Positions 36,093 through 42,754 of a stretch of 44,806 nucleotides of DNA are shown here, piece by piece. The notes below the pieces were generated by a model. It did no database searches and was not told the origin of the DNA. It was given only the letters and a program-made list of their open reading frames with translations. This stretch comes from an uncultured Clostridia bacterium (GTDB lineage: Bacteria; Bacillota; Clostridia; TANB77; CAG-508): positions 1 through 44,806 of the forward strand of contig CAKPSX010000013.1 in the NCBI GenBank assembly GCA_934184665.1. The letters run 5' to 3'. How positions within the stretch are numbered: position 1 is the stretch's first letter; the number at the start of each line of letters is the position of its first letter. The translations under genes and the position numbers were made by a program.

Positions 36093-36297
36093 ATGGAATA
36101 TAATAAATATGATATAGGAGATATTGTAAAAACAAAAAAATCACATCCTTGTGGGAGCAACCAATGGGAAATAATCAGAATTGGAGTAGACTTTAAGTTA
36201 AAATGCCAAGGCTGCCGGACATATCGTGGTTATGGAAAGACCAAAAGCATTAAAAGCAATAACAAAGTTAATAAAGAAAAAAGAAGAATTAACTTAA
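36093..36297 (+). CDS. DUF951 protein, +1 frameshift at CGG
   Basis: The frame from ATG 36093 gives YDIGDIVKTKKSHPCGSNQWE... KCQGC, the N-terminal two thirds of DUF951 (usual ~65 aa, conserved HPCG and KCxGCGH). The next codon is CGG at 36216; reading on gives a non-family tail to 36308. Skipping the C gives GHIVVMERPKALKAITKLIK ending at TAA 36295-36297: 67 aa, matching the family's CGHxVM-x-x-R end. So the intended protein needs a +1 shift. Role unknown; a small zinc-ribbon-like protein often near ribosomal or DNA-handling genes. GGGGGAG before ATG. Confidence 0.8.
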
Positions 36298-36404
36298 TAA
36301 TTGAATAAAACATATTTAATTTTAAATGTCGGACATAGAAGAGAAATATATAATTAAATGAAAAATTGAGAAATATATTTTATGTTTGATAAAAAATGGT
36401 AAAG

Positions 36405-36445
36405 CGCACTTGTAATTTAGTAATACCAACTAAGTTACAGGTGCG
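36405..36445. repeat. 17-bp palindromic hairpin
   Basis: Arms CGCACTTGTAATTTAGT and ACTAAGTTACAGGTGCG (two G-U), 7-nt loop. The 330-bp gap between the DUF951 gene and hrcA otherwise holds only the operators and promoter of hrcA. No T tract; may be a REP-type element or terminator variant. Confidence 0.55.
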
Positions 36446-36583
36446 TAAAATATTTTCAGAAGTTACTGCCTTGCAAATTACTTTTTAAAATGAAAGTATT
36501 GTCAACTTAAAAGTAAATTCTATTTGGAAATGTAAACGAAAGTTATCAATAAATATTATTTAAAATAAAAATATATGAAAAAA

Positions 36584-36610
36584 TTAGCAAAAGGTATTGA
36601 CAAGTGCTAA
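36584..36610 (+). promoter_or_regulatory. Degenerate CIRCE operator 1
   Basis: TTAGCAAAA - 9 nt - AAGTGCTAA, exact 9-9-9 CIRCE spacing (consensus TTAGCACTC-N9-GAGTGCTAA). It overlaps the -35 box. Confidence 0.65.
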
Positions 36611-36625
36611 AAAATAATGTAATAT
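36597..36625 (+). promoter_or_regulatory. Promoter of the heat-shock operon
   Basis: TTGACA, 17 nt, TAATAT, flanked by two CIRCE-like sites. Confidence 0.75.
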
Positions 36626-36636
36626 ATTATATGGAA

Positions 36637-36663
36637 TTAGCAAACAAACAAAACGAGTGCTAA
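36637..36663 (+). promoter_or_regulatory. Degenerate CIRCE operator 2
   Basis: TTAGCAAAC - 9 nt - GAGTGCTAA: the right half is perfect, the left half has two mismatches. HrcA binding here represses the operon at normal temperature. Confidence 0.8.
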
Positions 36664-36732
36664 AAAGATGCAATTTCTAAATAACAGGATAAGAAAATAA
36701 AAGTTCTTATTATATAAAAAGGAGGAAGGAAA

Positions 36733-37749
36733 TTGCTAGAAGAAAGAAAAAAAAGAGTATTACAAGCAATAATAGAAGAATACATAAAAACAGCAGAGCC
36801 TGTAAGTTCAAATGCAATAATAAACTTAGAAGGGCTAGAATGTAGTAGTGCAACAATAAGAAATGAAATGGCAGAATTAGAGAAGATGGGGTATATAGAA
36901 AAAACACATACATCATCAGGAAGAGTGCCATCAGCAAAAGGATATAGATTTTATGTAGATGAATTATTAGAAGAAGACAAAATTTCATTAGAAGAAATAA
37001 AATATATAAGTGATAAACTTGAAACAAAAGTAAATGAAATTGAAGATATAACCAAAATAGCATCAAGCACAATATCAGAAATAACACATTATACAACAGT
37101 TTCAATAGGACCAAATACAGAAGTCCAAAAAATTGAAAATATAAAATTTGTGTTGTTGAGTAATAGAATGATAATGGCTGTAATATTAACAGATACAGGG
37201 CTTGTAAGAGAAACAATAATAAAATTTGATGAAGATATAACAGAAAATCAAGTTGAAACACTTAATTATATGTTTAATAACAAACTTAAAGGTGAACCAA
37301 TAACAAAAATAGATAAACCTTTAGAAAAATACTTAGTAGAAGAAATGCAATATAGTGTAAATTTGATTAAGCCTATAATAGAACAAATGAAAAAGGTTGT
37401 TGAAGAAGAAAAATTTCATTTAGAAGGAGCAAATAGATTATTTGAATTACCAGAATTCAACAGTCTAGAAATTGCTAAAAACTTTATAAATATATTAGAT
37501 GAAAAAGAATTAATGACAGATATGCTAAGTACAGGTTTTGCACAAGACATAAATGTATATATAGGTGAAGAAAATGAAAAAGAAGAACTAAAAGATTTTA
37601 GTATCGTAACATTTAAGCATAGAATAGGAAATAAAGATTTGGGAACAATTGGAATAATAGGACCAAAAAGAATGGATTATGCAAAAGTTATATCAGTTAT
37701 GAAGTATATTAGTAAAAAGCTAAATGATGATGATAAAAATGAGAATTGA
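36733..37749 (+). CDS. hrcA: Heat-inducible repressor HrcA
   Basis: 338 aa. ERKKRVLQAIIEEYIKTAEP then VSS, winged helix CSSATIRNEMAELEKMGYIE and KTHTSSGRVPSAKGYRFYVD are diagnostic. The start is TTG 36733, 7 nt after GGAGG; no ATG fits. HrcA binds CIRCE and is folded by GroEL. First gene of hrcA-grpE-dnaK-dnaJ. Confidence 0.95.
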   Translation: MLEERKKRVLQAIIEEYIKTAEPVSSNAIINLEGLECSSATIRNEMAELEKMGYIEKTHTSSGRVPSAKGYRFYVDELLEEDKISLEEIKYISDKLETKVNEIEDITKIASSTISEITHYTTVSIGPNTEVQKIENIKFVLLSNRMIMAVILTDTGLVRETIIKFDEDITENQVETLNYMFNNKLKGEPITKIDKPLEKYLVEEMQYSVNLIKPIIEQMKKVVEEEKFHLEGANRLFELPEFNSLEIAKNFINILDEKELMTDMLSTGFAQDINVYIGEENEKEELKDFSIVTFKHRIGNKDLGTIGIIGPKRMDYAKVISVMKYISKKLNDDDKNEN

Positions 37750-37803
37750 AATACTGCAGTTTTAAATGTAATTTTTCAATTAAAGAAAGGAGCAAAATTT
37801 TAA

Positions 37804-38289
37804 ATGGAAAATAACAAAGAAAATGAAGAAAACGTAAAAGAAGAAAAAGATTGCATAATAGATCCAAAGCAACAAGAAATAGATGAATTAAATGACAGAT
37901 ATAAAAGAGTGTTAGCAGAATTTGAAAACTTCAAAAAAAGAAGTGGAAAAGAAAGAGAAACATTATATAATTCAATATTAGGCGATGTAGTAGAGGCTTT
38001 TCTACCAATAGTAGATAACCTTGAAAATGCTGTAAAAGCAGAAACACAAGATGAAGAATATAGAAAAGGTGTTGAACTTGTTTTAAAACAGTTTAAAGAT
38101 ATATTGAAATCAAAAGGAGTAGAAGAAATACCAGCAATTGGGGAAACGTTTGATCCTAGCTTGCACGAGGCTGTAAGCAGTATTCAAGACCCAAGTAAAA
38201 ATACTCAAGAAATTGTGCAAGAGTATAGAAAAGGTTATAAGATAGGGTCAAGGGTTATACGTCACTCTATGGTTATAGTTGCTAATTAG
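37804..38289 (+). CDS. grpE: Nucleotide exchange factor GrpE
   Basis: 161 aa. Acidic N-terminus, long coiled coil (LNDRYKRVLAEFENFKKRSG), and the C-terminal head with GVEEIPAIGETFDPSLHEAV. Releases ADP from DnaK. AAAGGAG 11 nt before ATG. Confidence 0.95.
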   Translation: MENNKENEENVKEEKDCIIDPKQQEIDELNDRYKRVLAEFENFKKRSGKERETLYNSILGDVVEAFLPIVDNLENAVKAETQDEEYRKGVELVLKQFKDILKSKGVEEIPAIGETFDPSLHEAVSSIQDPSKNTQEIVQEYRKGYKIGSRVIRHSMVIVAN

Positions 38290-38290
38290 G

Positions 38291-38419
38291 TTAATTAGTA
38301 TGAAAAGCACTAATCTGCACATTTTCGCTAGCTACTTCAAACATCGACGTACAAACGTACGCCTTCAGCTTGAAGTAACTAACAAAAATGCACATCTCAG
38401 CACTTTTGATACTAATTAA
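38291..38419. repeat. 129-bp imperfect palindrome between grpE and dnaK
   Basis: TTAATTAGTAT at the left end pairs with ATACTAATTAA at the right; the next ~39 bases inwards also pair with a few transitions, giving a ~50-bp stem. The centre contains ACGTACAAACGTACG. Similar CGTAC motifs occur at 11-28. It looks like a MITE- or REP-type element in the operon; it may also reduce or stabilise message between grpE and dnaK. The remaining 90 nt before dnaK hold a second small hairpin ATGCCT/AGGCAT. Confidence 0.7.
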
Positions 38420-38511
38420 ATTAGGCACAAGATTTTAATAAGTTAATAATTTTAAAAATATATAGCCTTATGCCTTTAGGGGGCAGGCATTAAAGAAAGG
38501 AAGTAATTATT

Positions 38512-40341
38512 ATGGGAAAAATAATAGGAATTGATTTAGGAACAACAAACTCATGTGTAGCAGTAATGGAAGGGGGAGAAGCTGTAGTTATACCAAATGC
38601 AGAAGGAAATAGAACTACACCATCTGTAGTAGCATTTTCTAAAAATGGTGAAAGATTAGTAGGACAAATTGCAAAACGTCAAGCAGTTACTAATCCAGAA
38701 AATACTGTTATATCAATTAAAAGAAAAATGGGAACAAACGAAAAAGTTGATATTGAAGGAGATAAATTCTCTCCACAAGAAATATCTGCAATGATATTAC
38801 AAAAATTAAAAGCAGATGCTGAGAATTATTTAGGTCAAAAAGTAACTCAAGCAGTTATCACAGTACCTGCATATTTCAGTGATAGCCAAAGACAAGCAAC
38901 AAAAGATGCTGGAAAAATAGCTGGACTTGAAGTATTAAGAATTATAAATGAACCAACAGCAGCAGCTTTAGCTTATGGTATGGATAAAGAACAAGATCAA
39001 AAAATTATGATATATGACTTAGGTGGAGGAACATTCGACGTATCAATACTTGATATTGGTGATGGTGTATTTGAAGTATTAGCAACAAATGGTAATACAC
39101 ATCTAGGTGGAGATGATTTTGATGAAGCAATAATCAAATATTTAGTAGCAGAATTTAAAAAATCAAATGGAATTGACTTATCATCAGATAAAATGGCAAT
39201 GCAAAGATTAAAAGAAGCAGCTGAAAAAGCTAAAATAGAATTATCAGGTGTACAACAAACACAAATCAACTTACCATTTATCACAGCTGATAGCACAGGA
39301 CCAAAACACTTAGATATTACATTAACAAGATCAAAATTCGAAGAATTAATACATGATTTAGTAGAAGCAACAGCTGGACCAGTTAACCAAGCATTAAAAG
39401 ATGCGGGATTAACACCAAATGACATACACAAAGTATTATTAGTAGGTGGTTCTACAAGAGTTCCAGCAGTGCAAGAAGCTGTAAAAAGAATTACAGGAAA
39501 AGATGCTGATAAAGGAATAAACCCAGATGAATGTGTTGCAATTGGTGCAGCAATTCAAGGTGGTGTATTATCAGGAGATGTTAAAGACTTAGTATTACTT
39601 GATGTAACACCATTATCATTAGGTATTGAAACATATGGTGGTGTATTCACAAAATTAATTGAAAGAAATACAACAATACCAACAAAGAAATCACAAATAT
39701 TCTCTACAGCAGCAGATGGTCAAACATCAGTAGAAGTTCATGTATTACAAGGTGAAAGAGAAATGGCTGCATACAACAAAACATTAGGTAGATTCCAATT
39801 AACAGGAATTCCAGCAGCTCCAAGAGGTGTGCCACAAATAGAAGTAACATTTGACATAGATGCAAATGGTATAGTTCATGTATCAGCTAAAGATATGGCA
39901 ACAGGAAATGAACAAAATGTTTCTATCACAGCATCAACAAACTTAACAGATGAAGATATCGAAAAAGCTGTAAAAGATGCAGAAGCTCATGCTGAAGAAG
40001 ACAAAAAGAAGAAAGAAGAAATCGAAGTTAGAAATAATGCAGAAAGCTTAGTATATAATAGTGAAAAAACATTAGGAGAATTAGGAGATAAAATTAGTGG
40101 AGAAGAAAAAGCTAAAATTGAAGCTGAAATAGAAAGCACAAGAAAAGCTCTTGATTCAAACAATACAGAAAGCATAAAAGAAGCTACAGAAAGATTAACA
40201 AAAGTATTTTATGAAATGTCAGAACAATTATATAAAAATGCTACACCAAATGAAGGTGCAGAAGCAACAGGTGAAGGAACAGAAAATAATGGTGGTGCAT
40301 ATAATGCAGATTATAAAGTTGAAGATGATGACAAAAAATAA
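38512..40341 (+). CDS. dnaK: Chaperone DnaK (Hsp70)
   Basis: 609 aa. IIGIDLGTTNSCVAVMEGGE, VITVPAYFSDSQRQATKDAG, NEPTAAALAYGMDK, DLGGGTFDVSIL and VGGSTRVPAVQ mark the ATPase; the substrate domain has LLDVTPLSLGIETYGG. The tail is Asn/Glu/Gly-rich. Normal length for Firmicutes. AAAGGAAG before ATG. Confidence 0.98.
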   Translation: MGKIIGIDLGTTNSCVAVMEGGEAVVIPNAEGNRTTPSVVAFSKNGERLVGQIAKRQAVTNPENTVISIKRKMGTNEKVDIEGDKFSPQEISAMILQKLKADAENYLGQKVTQAVITVPAYFSDSQRQATKDAGKIAGLEVLRIINEPTAAALAYGMDKEQDQKIMIYDLGGGTFDVSILDIGDGVFEVLATNGNTHLGGDDFDEAIIKYLVAEFKKSNGIDLSSDKMAMQRLKEAAEKAKIELSGVQQTQINLPFITADSTGPKHLDITLTRSKFEELIHDLVEATAGPVNQALKDAGLTPNDIHKVLLVGGSTRVPAVQEAVKRITGKDADKGINPDECVAIGAAIQGGVLSGDVKDLVLLDVTPLSLGIETYGGVFTKLIERNTTIPTKKSQIFSTAADGQTSVEVHVLQGEREMAAYNKTLGRFQLTGIPAAPRGVPQIEVTFDIDANGIVHVSAKDMATGNEQNVSITASTNLTDEDIEKAVKDAEAHAEEDKKKKEEIEVRNNAESLVYNSEKTLGELGDKISGEEKAKIEAEIESTRKALDSNNTESIKEATERLTKVFYEMSEQLYKNATPNEGAEATGEGTENNGGAYNADYKVEDDDKK

Positions 40342-40363
40342 TACTCTAAAAGAGATTATAAAA

Positions 40364-40436
40364 GGTAATATATAAGGTAAGTATGGAGGTTAGAATATTC
40401 TTCTGACCTCCATACTGGAATTATTATATATTATCC
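40364..40436 (+). promoter_or_regulatory. Large hairpin between dnaK and dnaJ
   Basis: Inner stem GTATGGAGGT/ACCTCCATAC and outer stem TAATATATAA/TTATATATTA. No T tract, so probably a processing or stability element that separates dnaK from dnaJ message. Confidence 0.6.
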
Positions 40437-40451
40437 TAAGGAGGAAAAGAT

Positions 40452-41609
40452 ATGGCAAGTAAAAGAGATTATTATGAAGTATTAGGTGTAAGCAAAACAG
40501 CAACAGATGAAGAACTAAAAAAAGCATATAGAAAACTTGCAAAAAAATATCATCCAGATGCTAATCCAGATAATAAAGAAGAGGCAGAAGCAAAATTCAA
40601 AGAAGTTAATGAAGCTTATGAGACATTGTCAGATCCACAAAAAAGGAGAATGTATGATCAGTTTGGACATAATGGACCACAAGGCTTTGGCGGTGCTGGA
40701 GGACCATTTGGCGGAGGCAATTACTATTCATATACTTCTTCAGGTTTTGATGGTTTCTCAGATTTTGGAGATTTAGGAGATATATTCTCATCATTTTTTG
40801 GTGGAGGCGCAAGAGCAGGAGCAAGACAACAAAGAGGCCCAAGAAAAGGTGCAGATTTAAACTTGAATTTAGAAATAACATTTGAAGAAGCATTTTTGGG
40901 TGTTGAAAAGCAAATCAGTATAACAAGACCTGAAACATGTGATGTTTGTCATGGTAGTGGTGCAAAGCCAGGAACAACTGTTACAAAATGTGCTGTTTGT
41001 AATGGAACAGGTACAGTAAAACAGGTTCAAAATACAATACTTGGACAAATGCAGACAACAAGAACTTGTACCAATTGTCATGGTACAGGAGAAGTTATAA
41101 AAGAACCATGTGATAATTGTAAAGGCAAAGGAACTGTTAGAAAACAACCTAAAATAAGAGTGAAAATTCCAGCTGGAATAGACGATAATCAAACTGTTGT
41201 ATTAAAAGGTGAAGGTGAGCCAGGCGAAAAAGGTGGACCAAAAGGAGATTTATATATAACTGTAAGAATAAAAAGAAGCAATGTATTTACAAGACAAGGT
41301 ACTACAGTTTCATGTGAGATTCCAATAACAATAACTCAGGCTACTTTAGGAGCTAATTTGAAGATTCCAATGGTAGATGGAAGTACAGAAACATATACAA
41401 TACCAGAAGGTACTCAAACAGGAACAAAGTTTACTATTAGAGAAAGAGGATTTAAATCTTTAAATTCAAACTCAAGAGGAAACTTTGTATTTACAGTTGT
41501 AGTACAGACACCTAAAAGATTAAACAAAGAACAAAGAGAACTAATTGAAAAATTAGCAGTTACTATGAATGAACAACCACCTGTAAAGAAAAGAGGATTA
41601 TTCGGTTAA
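40452..41609 (+). CDS. dnaJ: Co-chaperone DnaJ (Hsp40)
   Basis: 385 aa. J domain with YHPDANPD (HPD), Gly/Phe-rich region (~70-115), four zinc motifs CDVCHGSG, CAVCNGTG, CTNCHGTG, CDNCKGKG, then the C-terminal substrate domain. AAGGAGG before ATG. Stimulates DnaK ATPase. Confidence 0.97.
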   Translation: MASKRDYYEVLGVSKTATDEELKKAYRKLAKKYHPDANPDNKEEAEAKFKEVNEAYETLSDPQKRRMYDQFGHNGPQGFGGAGGPFGGGNYYSYTSSGFDGFSDFGDLGDIFSSFFGGGARAGARQQRGPRKGADLNLNLEITFEEAFLGVEKQISITRPETCDVCHGSGAKPGTTVTKCAVCNGTGTVKQVQNTILGQMQTTRTCTNCHGTGEVIKEPCDNCKGKGTVRKQPKIRVKIPAGIDDNQTVVLKGEGEPGEKGGPKGDLYITVRIKRSNVFTRQGTTVSCEIPITITQATLGANLKIPMVDGSTETYTIPEGTQTGTKFTIRERGFKSLNSNSRGNFVFTVVVQTPKRLNKEQRELIEKLAVTMNEQPPVKKRGLFG

Positions 41610-41686
41610 ACAGTTATGACGCAATCCTTACAGGCATAATAAAAATAAGACTAATTGGAAAAAACTGGACTTTTTGGAAAAAAGTA

Positions 41687-41723
41687 TTGACAACAAACTC
41701 GTGTTATGATAACATGAGTTTGT
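41687..41723 (+). promoter_or_regulatory. Promoter with 31-bp palindrome ahead of the sortase gene
   Basis: TTGACA (41687-41692), 17 nt, TAACAT (41710-41715). A near-perfect palindrome at 41693-41723 (ACAAACTC...GAGTTTGT, inner GTGTTAT/ATAACAT) fills the spacer and -10. A dedicated repressor is likely; its identity is unknown. A GTACAG/CTGTAC hairpin follows in the ~100-nt leader. Confidence 0.65.
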
Positions 41724-41823
41724 AATTTTTTAGTAAAAGTACAGATTATTTCTGTACCTGCTGAACATATTTTCTAACTGAACAAAATAGCCCCACTACC
41801 CATACTGCTGAGGAGGAAACATC

Positions 41824-42600
41824 ATGAACAAAATCTTGAAGGTAATAAGACTAATCATCATCGTTCTATGTTTTATTGTAGGAGTAGGTTCTATCATATA
41901 TGTTATGACAGAACGTCATGAGCAAAATGTACAGGAAGAAGTATTCAACGAACTAAAAGATGTCAAAGACAAAGAAGTAAATGGAGAAGATAAGGTAATC
42001 AATAATGAAGAAGGAGGCGTTTTACCAGAATACAGAAAATTGTACGAGGAAAATAACGACCTATATGGATGGCTCAGGATAGATGGTACTAACATCGATT
42101 ATCCTGTAATGCAAACTCCGGACAGACCCAATTACTATCTTAGAAAGAATTGGATAGGCGAATATTCCATAAAAGGAATACCTTATGTAGACGAAAGAGT
42201 TGACGAAAACTCTGAGAATGTTCTGGTATATGGCCATAATATGGATGATAATACCATGTTTGGTAGTTTGCCAGAATACAAAGATATCTTGTATTACAAA
42301 AATCATAGATACATTGAGTTCAACACAATTTATGAACAAGCAAAGTATGAAGTGATTAGCGTATCTAAAACTGTTGCATTGGAGGATTCTGAGCTTGCAA
42401 CAACGACCGAATACTATGTCTACCAACATGTAGAACTAGACACACCTGATGAATTTAATAAATACTTGGACTATATTAAACAGAACGAGTATTTTGACAC
42501 TGGTGTTACGGCAAAATATGGAGATAGACTACTAACATTATCGACCTGTGATTATTGGACAGAAGGTGCACGATTATTAATAGTTGCGAAGAAAATATGA
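41824..42600 (+). CDS. srtB: Class B sortase
   Basis: 258 aa. Membrane anchor near the N-terminus (~9-28), then sortase core: LYGWLRIDGTNIDYPVMQ, catalytic His in VLVYGHNM (~139), catalytic Cys in LLTLSTCDY (~239), Arg in GARLLIVAK. SrtB-type because of the N-terminal helical part and LSTCDY. It cleaves a sorting signal and joins the protein to peptidoglycan or pilus. AGGAGG before ATG. Likely substrate: the adhesin convergent with it. Confidence 0.9.
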   Translation: MNKILKVIRLIIIVLCFIVGVGSIIYVMTERHEQNVQEEVFNELKDVKDKEVNGEDKVINNEEGGVLPEYRKLYEENNDLYGWLRIDGTNIDYPVMQTPDRPNYYLRKNWIGEYSIKGIPYVDERVDENSENVLVYGHNMDDNTMFGSLPEYKDILYYKNHRYIEFNTIYEQAKYEVISVSKTVALEDSELATTTEYYVYQHVELDTPDEFNKYLDYIKQNEYFDTGVTAKYGDRLLTLSTCDYWTEGARLLIVAKKI

Positions 42601-42603
42601 ATA

Positions 42604-42634
42604 AGATGGAGGTGAAGTTTTTTCACCTCCATCT
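42604..42634 (+). terminator. Hairpin after the sortase gene
   Basis: 13-bp perfect stem AGATGGAGGTGAA/TTCACCTCCATCT immediately after the stop. Confidence 0.75.
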
Positions 42635-42682
42635 GCTGTATAAATTGGTAAAACTTAAGATAAGTGAATTGTAAGAAAAAGA

Positions 42683-42708
42683 AGAGAGTGCCCATTAGGG
42701 CACTCTCT
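42683..42708. terminator. Second hairpin between convergent genes
   Basis: AGAGAGTGCCC/GGGCACTCTCT, 4-nt loop; serves the adhesin gene on the minus strand. Confidence 0.75.
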
Positions 42709-42754
42709 AATGTATTTAACCTAGTTTGGTTAAATAATGTTCCTTAGGATTATA

